Shown here piece after piece: positions 51,601 through 59,000 of a stretch of 64,000 nucleotides of DNA (its first letter is position 1; each line of letters starts with the position of its first letter). The DNA is taken from assembly GCF_026341815.1 (NCBI RefSeq), contig NZ_JAPENX010000001.1, positions 5,394,001 through 5,458,000 of the forward strand, written 5' to 3'. Source of the stretch: Streptomyces sp. NBC_00572 (GTDB lineage: Bacteria > Actinomycetota > Actinomycetes > Streptomycetales > Streptomycetaceae). Position numbers and translations under genes: made by a program. Below the pieces are notes generated by a model that ran no database searches, was not told the DNA's origin, and saw only the letters and a list, made by a program, of their open reading frames with translations.

Positions 51601-54600
51601 ACGACCTCCGCCCCCAACGTGGCCAGTTCGGCGGAGAGTTCCTCGGCGCCGGGCGCGTCGGCGCCGCGACGGCTGACGAGGAGAAGACGGCGAGCACCGT
51701 GCTCGGTGACCAGGTGCCGCGCGACCGACGCGCCGAGCACCCCGGTTCCGCCGGTGATGAGCACGGTGCCTTCCGGATCGAGCCGGGTGGAACCGGCCGG
51801 GTCGGCGACGGTGGCGTGCCGGACCAGCCGAGGGGCGAGAACCGTGCCCACCCGCAGGGCGAGCTGGGGGTCGGTGAGTACGGCCCCGGGCACGGTGCCG
51901 TCCTGATGGGCCTCGTCCGAGTCCAACAGGGAGAAACGGTCGGGGTGTTCGGACTGTGCGGTCCTGATCAGGCCCCACACAGTGGCCTGGGCGGGGTTCC
52001 TGACGTCGGGGCCGGCGGCGCCGTCGGTCAGTACCAGCAGCCGCGAACCGGTGAAGCGGGCATCGGCCAGCCACTCCTGGACCAGACCGAGCGCCCAGCT
52101 CGCCGCCTGATGTGCGTCCTCCGCGAGGCCGACTCCCGTGCTGTGCGAGTCCTGCGATGAGCCCGGACATCGCACACCGACGAGCTGGGGTACGGGGTCC
52201 GGGACCTCGGCCAGGTCCGCGACCAGACACACCTCGGCGTCGACCGTGGCCGCCGGGACCGGCTGCCACTCCAGCCGGAACAGCGAGTTGCCTGTCCGTC
52301 CGGCGGCGAGGTCGGCGGTGAACGGCCGCATCGTGACGGACTCCGCGGACAGTACGGGCTTTCCCTCGCCGTCGGTGACGCGCAGCGTCACCCCGTCCTC
52401 GCCCCTCGCGCCGAGCCACACCCGCAGGGCGTCCGCGCCCTCGGTGTAGCGGGTCACGCCGGACCAGGAGAAGGGCAGAACGGTTCCGCCGTCCTCGCGC
52501 AGCAGGCCGACCGCGTGCAGGGCCGCGTCCAGCACCGCCGGGTGCACCCCGAACGAGGTGCCGTCCAGCTCGGCGGGCAGACCCACCTCGGCGTAGACGT
52601 CACGGCCGGAGCGCCAGGCGGCACGCAGGCCCTGGAAGGCGGGACCGTAGTCGTAACCCGCTTCCGCGAGCGTCTCGTACCGGGACTCGACGTCGATCTC
52701 GTGGGCGCCGGGCGGCGGCCACTCGACGAGGTCGAAGTCCGCGGTGTCCTCGTCGATGTCGAGCAGCGCCGCGGCGTGCCGTGTCCAGGGGGCACCCGGG
52801 TCGGCGTCCTGCGGCCGGGAGTGCACGGCCAGCTCCCGCTGCCCGTTCGCGGTCGGCGGTTCGACGGTCACCCGGAGCTGTACGGCTTCGCCGGGCTGGA
52901 GCACCAGCGGGGCCTGGAGGGTGAGTTCGGCGAGCTTCCGCCAGCCCATCCGGGCGCCCACGGCCATCGCGAGTTCGAGGAACGCGGTGCCGGGCAGCAG
53001 CACGGTGCCGTGCACGGCGTGATCGGCGAGCCACGGCTGCGTGTCGAGGGCGAGCCGCCCCGTGTACACCAGCCGGTCCTCCTCGACGAGTTCGACCACG
53101 GCACCCAGCAGCGGGTGCCCTGCCGAGGCCAGACCCAGTCCGCGGGCATCGGTAGCGGCGGGTGTGGGTTCGAGCCAGTAGTGGTGGCGTTGGAAGGGGT
53201 AGGAGGGGAGTTCGACGGTGTGGGGGTGGTAGGGGTTCAGGAGTGTCGGCCAGTCGATGGTGGTGCCGTGGGTCCATGCTTCGGCGGCGGATTCCACGAA
53301 GCGGTGGAGTGCGCCGTTGTGGCGGTGCAGGGTGCCGACGGCGGCGCCGGTGTCGCCGATGGTTTCCGAGATGCCGGAGGTGAGGACGGGGTGTGCGCTG
53401 ACTTCGATGAACACGAGGTCGGGTGCGGCGAGTTGTTCGATGACGTCGGTGAGGCGGACCTTGTTGCGCAGGTTGCGGAACCAGTAGGCGGAGTCCAGTT
53501 CGCTGGTGTCGAGTGGGCTGCCGGTGACGGTGGAGTGGAAGGCGATGTGCCCCGTGCGGGGGGTGATGTCCTTCAGTTCGTTTGCGAGGGTGTCTTGGAT
53601 CTGGTCGACGTGTGCGGAGTGGGAGGCGTAGTCGACGGGGATGCGGCGGGCCCAGATGTTGGTGGTCTCGCAGTGGGCGAGGAGTTCGTCGAGTGCTTCG
53701 GGTCGGCCGGCGACGACGGTGGAGGAGGGGCCGTTGACGGCTGCGACGGAGAGGTGTCCGGGCCAGGCGGTGAGGATTTCCTGGGTCTGGGTTTCGGGGA
53801 GGCTCATCCAGGCCATGCCGCCGCCACCGGACAGTACGCGCAGTGCTTTGGAGCGGAGGGCGACGACGCGGGCGCCGTCTTCCATGGACAGGCCGCCGGC
53901 GACTACTGCGGCGGCGATTTCGCCTTGGGAGTGGCCGACGACGGCCATCGGGTGGACGCCGGCGGCGCGCCAGAGTGCGGCGAGGCCGACCATCATGGCC
54001 CAGGAGGCGGGCTGGACGACGTCGACGCGGTCGAGACCGGGTGCGCCGTCCTGGCTGCGCAGGACCGCGGTCAGGGACCAGTCCACGAAGGGTGTGAGTG
54101 CTGTCTCGCACTCCTCGATGACGCGGGCGAAGACGGGGGAGGAGTCCAGCAGCTCGACCGCCATTCCGACCCACTGCGACCCCTGCCCCGGGAACACGAA
54201 CACGACACGGGAAGGCGACACGTCGTTCTGGCTCTCGAACTCGCCGGAAGCGAGCGCGTCGAGGCCTGCGAGGAGCCCGTCCCGTCCGTCGGTGCCAGGG
54301 ACGGAGGCCCGTGCCTCGAAGACCGAGCGGCCGGTGGCCAGGGAGTAGGACACATCGGCCGTGCTGAGCTCGGGCCGCGCCCGTACGTACTCGGCCAACC
54401 GTCCGGCGGCCTGAGCGAGCGCGTCGGCGGAACGCGCCGACACCATCCATGGCAGGCCTGCCTCGGGACGCTCCGTGACGTCCTCGGTGCCCGGCTCGGC
54501 CGTCGGTGCTTCGGCGAGGATGACGTGGGCGTTGGTGCCGCTGATGCCGAAGGAGGAGACGCCGGCCCGTCGGGTCCTGTCCTCGGTGGCGGGCCACGGC

Positions 54601-55898
54601 CGGGAGTCTGTCAGGACCTCGACGCCGCCTCCGGCCCAGTCGACGAGTTCGCTGGGCTTGCTCACGTTGAGCGAGGCGGGCAGCTCTTCCTGCCGTAGTG
54701 CCATGACCATCTTGATGACGCCGCCGACTCCGGCGGCGGCTTGGGCGTGGCCGAGGTTGGACTTGAGCGATCCCAGCATCAGGGGCCGGTCACCCTCGCG
54801 CTGGCTGCCGTAGGTGGCGAGGAGGGCTTGTGCCTCGATGGGGTCGCCGAGGACGGTGCCGGTGCCGTGGGCCTCGACGGCGTCGACTCCGGAGAACGAC
54901 ACTCCGGCGTCGGCCACGGCGGCGCGGATGACTCGTTCCTGTGCGGGTCCGCTGGGTGCGGTGAGTCCGTTGGAGGCGCCGTCCTGGTTGACGGCGGTAC
55001 CGGCGACGACGGCCAGCACCTTGTGCCCGAGTCGTCGTGCGTCCGAGAGCCGCTCCACGACGAGGACGCCGACACCCTCGGCCCACGCCGTACCGTCCGC
55101 GTCGGCGGAGAAGGACTTGCACCGGCCGTCGGCTGCGAGGCCTCGCTGGCGGGAGAATTCCACGAAGATGCCGGGTGTCGACATCACGGTCACACCACCC
55201 GCGAGGGCGAGCGAGCATTCCCCGGACCGCAGCGCACGTACGGCCAGGTGCAGTGCGACCAGGGACGACGAACAAGCGGTGTCGACCGTCAGCGCAGGGC
55301 CCTGTAAGCCCAGGGTGTACGCCACCCGGCCCGAGGCGACACTCGACGTGGTTCCCGTCAGCCCGAACCCGGTCGCGCCCGCACCCGCCTCACCCAGCCG
55401 CGGACCGTACTCCTGGGCGATCGCACCCAGGAACACGCCCGTCGACGTGCCGTGCAGCGATCCGGGGGTGATGCCGGACCGCTCCAGGGCCTCCCACGAC
55501 ACCTCAAGGAGGAGCCGCTGCTGGGGGTCCATCGAGAGCGCTTCACGGGGCGAGATCCCGAAGAACGCGGGGTCGAACTCGGCGGCCTCGTGGAGGAATC
55601 CGCCGTTGCGCACGTACGACGTGCCGGAGTGGTCGGGGTCCGGGTGGTAGAGGCCGTCGAGGTCCCAGCCCCGGTCGGTCGGGAGCCCGGAGATCACGTC
55701 GCGCTGCTCGGCGACGACCTGCCACAGCGCTTCGGGCGAGTCCACCCCGCCCGGGAATCGGCACCCCATGCCGACGATCACGATCGGATCGTCGTCCGTG
55801 CCGGCCTCCAGCTCGCGGACCCGCTGACGGGACTGGTGGAGGTCGACGGTGAGGCGCTTGAGGTAATCGACGAGTTTGTCGTTGTCCGGTGTTGTCAT
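42618..55898 (-). CDS. hybrid PKS-NRPS: KS-AT-DH-KR-ACP / KS-AT-DH*-ACP / Cy-A-PCP-TE
   Basis: This 4426-aa megasynthase ends an assembly line. Residues 1-32 are a coiled-coil docking region. Module one: KS 33-465 (Cys209), AT about 560-890 with GHSQGE and YASH (methylmalonyl type), DH about 920-1190 (LADHAVHG His958, Asp near 1122), KR from 1378 (B-type LDD motif), ACP Ser1681. Module two: KS 1745-2175 (Cys1920), AT 2285-2610 (same type), a DH-like domain whose catalytic His is Phe2684 though Asp2841 remains, no KR, ACP Ser3011. A Gly-Thr linker (3050-3098) leads to a heterocyclisation domain with D3242-ALII-D3247-GFS and TPQVWLD, an adenylation domain with pocket residues D3771, L, Y, N3814, M, S, L, I, W (cysteine code with Met for Leu), PCP Ser4120 and thioesterase GWSMGG Ser4246. 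Predicted end: beta-keto acyl-thiazoline carboxylate. Confidence 0.95.
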   Translation of the reverse strand: MTTPDNDKLVDYLKRLTVDLHQSRQRVRELEAGTDDDPIVIVGMGCRFPGGVDSPEALWQVVAEQRDVISGLPTDRGWDLDGLYHPDPDHSGTSYVRNGGFLHEAAEFDPAFFGISPREALSMDPQQRLLLEVSWEALERSGITPGSLHGTSTGVFLGAIAQEYGPRLGEAGAGATGFGLTGTTSSVASGRVAYTLGLQGPALTVDTACSSSLVALHLAVRALRSGECSLALAGGVTVMSTPGIFVEFSRQRGLAADGRCKSFSADADGTAWAEGVGVLVVERLSDARRLGHKVLAVVAGTAVNQDGASNGLTAPSGPAQERVIRAAVADAGVSFSGVDAVEAHGTGTVLGDPIEAQALLATYGSQREGDRPLMLGSLKSNLGHAQAAAGVGGVIKMVMALRQEELPASLNVSKPSELVDWAGGGVEVLTDSRPWPATEDRTRRAGVSSFGISGTNAHVILAEAPTAEPGTEDVTERPEAGLPWMVSARSADALAQAAGRLAEYVRARPELSTADVSYSLATGRSVFEARASVPGTDGRDGLLAGLDALASGEFESQNDVSPSRVVFVFPGQGSQWVGMAVELLDSSPVFARVIEECETALTPFVDWSLTAVLRSQDGAPGLDRVDVVQPASWAMMVGLAALWRAAGVHPMAVVGHSQGEIAAAVVAGGLSMEDGARVVALRSKALRVLSGGGGMAWMSLPETQTQEILTAWPGHLSVAAVNGPSSTVVAGRPEALDELLAHCETTNIWARRIPVDYASHSAHVDQIQDTLANELKDITPRTGHIAFHSTVTGSPLDTSELDSAYWFRNLRNKVRLTDVIEQLAAPDLVFIEVSAHPVLTSGISETIGDTGAAVGTLHRHNGALHRFVESAAEAWTHGTTIDWPTLLNPYHPHTVELPSYPFQRHHYWLEPTPAATDARGLGLASAGHPLLGAVVELVEEDRLVYTGRLALDTQPWLADHAVHGTVLLPGTAFLELAMAVGARMGWRKLAELTLQAPLVLQPGEAVQLRVTVEPPTANGQRELAVHSRPQDADPGAPWTRHAAALLDIDEDTADFDLVEWPPPGAHEIDVESRYETLAEAGYDYGPAFQGLRAAWRSGRDVYAEVGLPAELDGTSFGVHPAVLDAALHAVGLLREDGGTVLPFSWSGVTRYTEGADALRVWLGARGEDGVTLRVTDGEGKPVLSAESVTMRPFTADLAAGRTGNSLFRLEWQPVPAATVDAEVCLVADLAEVPDPVPQLVGVRCPGSSQDSHSTGVGLAEDAHQAASWALGLVQEWLADARFTGSRLLVLTDGAAGPDVRNPAQATVWGLIRTAQSEHPDRFSLLDSDEAHQDGTVPGAVLTDPQLALRVGTVLAPRLVRHATVADPAGSTRLDPEGTVLITGGTGVLGASVARHLVTEHGARRLLLVSRRGADAPGAEELSAELATLGAEVVLAACDTADRDALAQLLADVRLTAVVHTAGLLDDGVVETMTADRLTAVLRPKVDAAAHLDELTADQDLAAFVLFSSVAGVLGNPGQANYAAGNVFLDALAARRRDAGLPATSLAWGLWAERTGLTGHLDDGTLSTRGIAPLSTEQGLELLDRALADDRAMLVPARLDPAALRTDALNGTMSPVLRSLVRVPQRRPGESGLRRRLGRMSEEEGSRLLLDLVRTQLAAVIGSDSSDGIDPDQPFKSFGVDSLLAVQLRNRLNSATGLRLPATLVFDHPTPAAVVDFTLALARERAESAAPQPAGSVAPRTDRTDRADDDPIVIVGMGCRFPGGVDSPEALWQVVAEQRDVISGFPTDRGWDLDGLYHPDPDHSGTSYVRTGGFLHEAAEFDPAFFGISPREALAMDPQQRLLLEVSWEALERSGIAPGSLHGSDTGVFAGVMYHDYGGGGRLPEEAEGHFLTGTAGSVATGRVAYTLGLQGPALTVDTACSSSLVALHLAVRALRSGECSLALAGGAAVMSTPNTFIEFSRQRGLAADGRIKSFSADADGTAWAEGVGVLVVERLSDARRLGHDVLAVVAGTAVNQDGASNGLTAPSGPAQERVIRAAVADAGVSFSGVDAVEAHGTGTVLGDPIEAQALLATYGSQREGDRPLMLGSLKSNLGHAQAAAGVGGVIKMVMALRHGEVPASLNVSKPSELVDWESGGVEVLTEARPWPATEGRVRRAGVSSFGISGTNAHVILAEAPTAEPGTEDVTERPEAGLPWMVSARSADALAEAAGRLAEYVRARPELSTADVAFSLAANRSAFESRAMVPAAEGRDGLLAGLDALASREVDAVAAAVSGAKPGRASGASVVFVFPGQGSQWVGMAVELLDSSPVFARVIEECETALTPFVDWSLTAVLRSQDGAPGLDRVDVVQPASWAMMVGLAALWRAAGVHPMAVVGHSQGEIAAAVVAGGLSMEDGARVVALRSKALRVLSGGGGMAWMSLPETQTQEILTAWPGHLSVAAVNGPSSTVVAGRPEALDELLAHCETTNIWARRIPVDYASHSAHVDQIQDTLANELKDITPRTGHIAFHSTVTGSPLDTSELDSAYWFRNLRNKVRLTDVIEQLAAPDLVFIEVSAHPVLTSGISETIGDTGAAVGTLHRHNGALHRFVESAAEAWTHGTTIDWPTLLNPYHPHTVELPSYPFQRHHYWLEPTPVTAAPAGAPRSVVPAAESESLLGARLPSSPLAEAQFSPRLDASAHPCLDDFVVGGRPVVSAGVFVESLIEAVTELVGPGPVSVEDLELPVDLALAPAITERAAQLTVNGTQFDYYAQDSAGGWQLHARARVQSGAAAAPTVALAAGGSGRELTGDELYRLLWQRALYLGSAARWVERIRLGRGEATAEIRPAVPGEAEPYVIHPGLVDAMFQTALACFPTDGPALVPVGLDRFVHYDRGGPLDGLRCHAELFDGGTRARIRLVSANGRLVAEADGVRFTPVPTRPVAEPETAQAPTAQAVPEAVRAPAPAPEPRPRVAAPAATTTAPASASASATDLTPAIAPEAVGAFVTRTVARAMGTTAARLDARQSLQALGLDSLIAMRIRTTLNKEFDVLLPMTAFLNGRSTDDLAEDVLSALGSETDTDTSSGTDTETGTDSGTGTGTGTGTEAEQEAETPQASGDAATTADGDDAERYEPFGLTDLQQAYLVGRGDAFELGNTSTYFQIEIDLENVDLDRLGSSFRAMIERHDMLRAVFTPEGEQRVRRDVPAYVIRETDVSALDPAAREAELTAVHEEMRHQVFDTSRWPLFDVRVTRIDDRVIRLHAGFDALIIDGFSTSILFKEWAARYRGETLPELSLRYRDYVREARALEGGAEYDRALAYWRDRLDTLPPAPQLPLAVDPSSLDRPVFNHRGATLPKEDWDRFKQHAATAGVSPSAALCTAYAQVIAEWSATPDFSLNLLYFNRLPLHPQVGDVIGQFSTTLMLEIRDSAGDAFAARAADVQNRLWSDMEHSQVSGVQVLRELNRARGASMRAAAPVVFTSLVNLGGQQDAEQGGVVRYLAGIGENGRQVSSSVRTPQVWLDHQVVEEAGELHLNWDVIEELFPAGCVDAMFAAYQGTLRDLSRDPEAWQRPRPALVPAADLDVRDEANATDGPVPEGLLHDAVLARAAATPDAPAVISRALTLTYGELDRRSHQVGQRLRAQGAGPGDLVAIVMDKGWEQVVAALGILRAGAAYVPIDARVPAERLHVLLESAGIGRVVTQPWVDDTADWPQGVARTVVRADDEGGEGEAEPLGPSGAKATDLAYVIFTSGSTGLPKGVMIEHGAALNTVVDVNERYGVTAADRALGLSAMHFDLSVYDVFGLLSVGGALVLPEPSAHREPARWAELVTEHGVTIWNSVPALMEMFTEHALANRLTGLPLRLVMMSGDWIPVTLPGRIRLLLPDAGLWSLGGATEASIWSILHPIGEVRDDCVSIPYGKAMRNQRFHVLDSAMRPCPVWVPGDLYIAGVGLARGYLNDEAKTRAAFLHHPVTGERLYRTGDLGRFLPDGTIEFLGRQDSQVKIQGYRIELGEVEAALTQCEGVRAAAVVAAGEQHGPKRLIAYVVLDDGRDDSEQRITEALRKQVPQHLVPQRILVLDELPLSDNGKVNRAALPAPDEIGVEGAGFVAPRDDVERRLADIWAEFFGVTEIGVTASFFDLGGDSLLAVRLMARIARGLGRSLPLSTLFARPTIELLARAVREAGSGEEGRRALVPVRTTGWRTPLVFVHPVGGDVLCYAELAELLGHDQPFYALQLPDTELLDVEDMAAHYVAAVREALPEGPYRLGGWSMGGVIALEMAAQLTAAGAEVDLLAVVDLMEQPGPAGGAPVSDEVLLSWFARDLAGLAGVDWVLAPGVFDGRPPVEVLHAEARAAGALSEDIDLDTLSSIVGRFQSNYRALLRYAPSGFAGRVLSLRAADGGATVETASRWMEYFPGDATLVDVPGDHYTVMRGERLRVLAAELSRALDAH
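46656..46685. repeat. five tandem GGTGCC hexamers in a linker
   Basis: Five exact copies code for the Gly-Thr repeat of the ACP-to-Cy linker; degenerate copies continue to about 46740. This is a flexible interdomain linker expanded by slippage. Confidence 0.85.
47999..49047 (-). repeat. 1049-bp perfect repeat, copy 2 (AT of module two)
   Basis: Identical, line by line, to 53159-54207 in the same orientation. It covers almost the entire acyltransferase domain and the post-AT linker (residues about 2285-2634). No mismatch was found by eye over its length. Sequence immediately outside diverges at once. Confidence 0.93.
53159..54207 (-). repeat. 1049-bp perfect repeat, copy 1 (AT of module one)
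   Basis: Partner of 47999-49047, 5160 bp away, within the same gene (residues about 565-914). The block uses noticeably more T on the plus strand than its flanks (for example GTTGTTCGATGACGTCGGTG), which points to a different recent origin from the neighbouring KS and DH sequence. Confidence 0.93.
55159..55372 (-). repeat. 214-bp KS block identical to 61838-62051
   Basis: This segment around the KS active-site region of the first module in the 4426-aa protein is identical to 61838-62051 in the upstream PKS, offset 6679 bp. Near-identity continues to about 55430 with scattered changes. Confidence 0.85.
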
Positions 55899-56043
55899 GG
55901 TGATGATGCCCCCGTAGGCGTCGTGAATCCGTGCGTGCGCGCGGTCGCGGTCAGGGCATGGCTGCCCGTGAAGCGTGCCCGGGCGTCCCGCGCGCGGTGA
56001 ACAGGATGGGCTGGGTGAGGGTCCGGGTGATGCGGACGTGGAG

Positions 56044-59000
56044 TCAGAGTTCGGAGTCGATGAACGCGAGCAGTTCGTCGACGGACGCCGACTCGACCCG
56101 CGCGGTCACATCGCTGCTGTCGGTCCGGGTCCGCTGAGCCGGTACACGGGCCGCCAGTGCCTGGAGTCGTTGGACGATCTCGTCTCGGATGTCGTCCTGG
56201 GTGTCGTCCGGCAGTTCGGCAAGCGCCGCTTCCAGCCCGTTGAGTTCGATCAGACCGGGTACGGCCGTGGAGTCGGTGGAACCGGTGGAATGGGTGGAGC
56301 CGAAGGAGCCGGTGGAGTCGGCGGATTCGCTGTCGGTCGGGGCCAGTTCGGTGCTCAGGTGGGCCACGACCGCGAGCGGCGTCGGGTAGTTGAAGAGGAA
56401 GGTGGCGGGCAGCCGGAGACCGGCGCTGGTCTGCAGCCTGTTGCGCAGCTCCACGAGCGTGAGCGAATCGCAGCCCATGTCCTTGAAGGACCGGTCGGCG
56501 GGAATGCCGGACGCGGAGGAACGACCGAGTACGGCGGCGGTCTGCACCCGGACGAGGTCCAGGAGCAGTTCCTGCCGCTCGGCCGGGTTCAGCGCGGCGA
56601 GCCGGTCGCGCAGGGTCGCGGTCGTCGGGGCCGTGGTGGCGGTCGCAACCTGGGTCGGGCGCGGTGCGGCCGGAGCCAGGTTCCGTAGCACCGAAGGCAG
56701 TTGAGCGCCGAGTGCGCCGAGCGCGGCACGGTCGAAGGGTGCGGGCACGAGCGCGGCGACGTCCATGCGCAGTGCCGCGTCGAGCAGCGCCAGGCCCTCC
56801 GCGCGGTCGATGGGTGCGAGGCCGGTTCGGGCGATCCGTCCCCGGTCGGCCTCGGACAGGGCACCCGCCATTCCGGCGGCTCCCGGCCGTCCCGCGGTGT
56901 CCGCCCACATGCCCCAGGCCAGGGAGAGCGCGGGGAGGTGCTGTGCCCTACGGTGCTGGGCCAGGGCGTCCAGATAGGCGTTGGCGGCAGCGTAGTTGCC
57001 CTGGCCCGCGCCGCCGACGACACCCATCACGGAGGAGAAGAGGACGAAGGCCGCCAGGTCCTGGTCCGCGGTCAGTTCGTGCAGGTTGCGGGCCGCGGTG
57101 GCCTTCGGGGCGAGCACCGTGTCGAGGCGGTCGGGGCTGAGCGCCGTGATCACGCCGTCGTCGAGCACTCCTGCGGCGTGGACGACGGCGGTGAGCCGTA
57201 CGCCGGTCAGCAGTCGCGCGAGCGCGTCGCGGTCGGCGGTGTCACAGGCGGCGAGGGTGACCTCGGCGCCCGACTCGGCGAGTTCCGCCGCCAGTTCCTT
57301 GGCATCCGGGGCGTCGGGGCCGCGGCGGCTGACAAGCAGCAGACGGCGAGCGCCGTGCTCGGTGACCAGGTGCCGCGCGACCAGTCCGCCGAGGGCGCCG
57401 GTGGCACCGGTGACCAGGACCGTGCCGGCCGGATCGAGGACCGCGGGCAGGGTGAGGACGACCTTGCCGATGTGCCGGGCCTGGCTGACGTGACGGAACG
57501 CCTCCGGTGCCCGGCGGACGTCCCAGGTGCTGTGCGGCAGTGGCGTCAGTGCCCCTGAGGACAGCAACGTGAGTACATCGGTGAGCAGTTCGGCGATCCG
57601 CTCGGTCGGTTCCTGGAGCAGGTCGAAGAAGCGGTAGTCCACCCCGGGGTGATCGGCAGCGACGACGCCCGGCTCGCGTAGATCGGTCTTGCCCATCTCC
57701 ACGAAGCGGCCGCCGTGCGGCAGCAGCCTCAGCGAGGCGTCCACGAACTCACCGGCGAGGGAGTTCAGTACGACGTCCATGCCGCGGCCTTCGGTGGCCG
57801 CGCCGAACGCGGTCTCGAAGTCCAGGGTGCGCGACGACGCCAGATTGGCCCCTTCCAGGCCGAGGGAACGCAGGGCGTCCCACTTGCCCGGGCCCGCCGT
57901 GCCGTAGACCTCCGCTCCCAGATGTCGGGCCAGTTGGACGGCCGCCATACCGACGCCACCCGCGGCGGCATGGATCAGGACGCGCTCGCCCGCGGCCAGG
58001 CCGGCGAGGTCGACCAGGGCGTGGTAGGCGGTCAGGAACACGATGGGCGCGGACGCCGCCTGGGCGAACGTCCAGTCGGCGGGCAGCACCGCGACCCGCC
58101 GGTGGTCGGTGACGGCCACCGGGCCGAACGCCCCGGGGAACAGGCCCATGACCCGGTCTCCGACACCGAGACCGCTGACGCCGGGCCCGACCTCGGTGAC
58201 CACACCGGCCCCTTCGAGGCCGAGCAGACCGGGGTCGCCGGGGTAGAGGCCGAGGGTGTTCAGCACATCGCGGAAGTTGACGCCCGCGGCGCGCACCGAG
58301 ATGCGTATCTCGCCGTCGCCGAGCGGGGCCTGGACCTCCGGGCAGGGTTCGAGCGCCAGGTGGTCCAGGGTCCCGCGGTCGCGCACTGCCAGCCGCCAGG
58401 CGGTCACCCCGGCAGGGGGAACCAGGGTGCTGCCGGCTGTCGCCCGGCCGATCACGGGCACCAGCAACGCGTCCTCGCGTGCGGCGAGTTGGTGCTCCGT
58501 GCCGATCAGCGGCAGTGCGGTACGGCAGTCGGCGGCCGACTCCACGTCGAGGAGTCCGACCCGTCCGGGGTTCTCGGTCTGCGCCGAGCGGGCCAGACCC
58601 CATACGGCCGCGGCGTCGGGGTCCACATCGGCGTCGGGTGCCGTGGCCACGGCCGCCCGGGTGACGAGCACCAGCCGGGAGTCGGCGAGCCGGTCGTCGG
58701 CCAGCCAGGCCTGGAGCAGGGCGAGCGCGCGGTGCACGACGGGCCGGTCGCCGGCCGCGGAACCTTCCACGAAGTCCGTCGGCGCGCCGAGGTCCGCCAG
58801 GTCCGCGAGCGGTGCGAAGACCACCGCGGGGGCGGGTAGCCCCGCGGTGAGGGCCTGGCCGAGGGTCGCGAGGTCGGCGTACTGCGGGCCGACGCCCAGA
58901 TCGGCGGTGCCGAGTGCGACGGCCGACGGGGACGGTTCCCGGTCCGCCGTGGCCGGCGTCCAGTCCAGGCGGTGGAGCGAGCGCGGGACGGCGACGTCGT

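Noticed and set aside
42621..52160. Very long open frames on the plus strand through the PKS-NRPS region (more than 1500 codons each)
   Set aside because: They are exact antisense of identified KS, AT, A and TE domains, with Arg/Gly/Val-rich translations lacking any recognisable domain.
47999..54207. The long direct repeat as a pair of insertion sequences
   Set aside because: Both copies are in-frame acyltransferase domains; no transposase, terminal inverted repeats or target duplications are visible.
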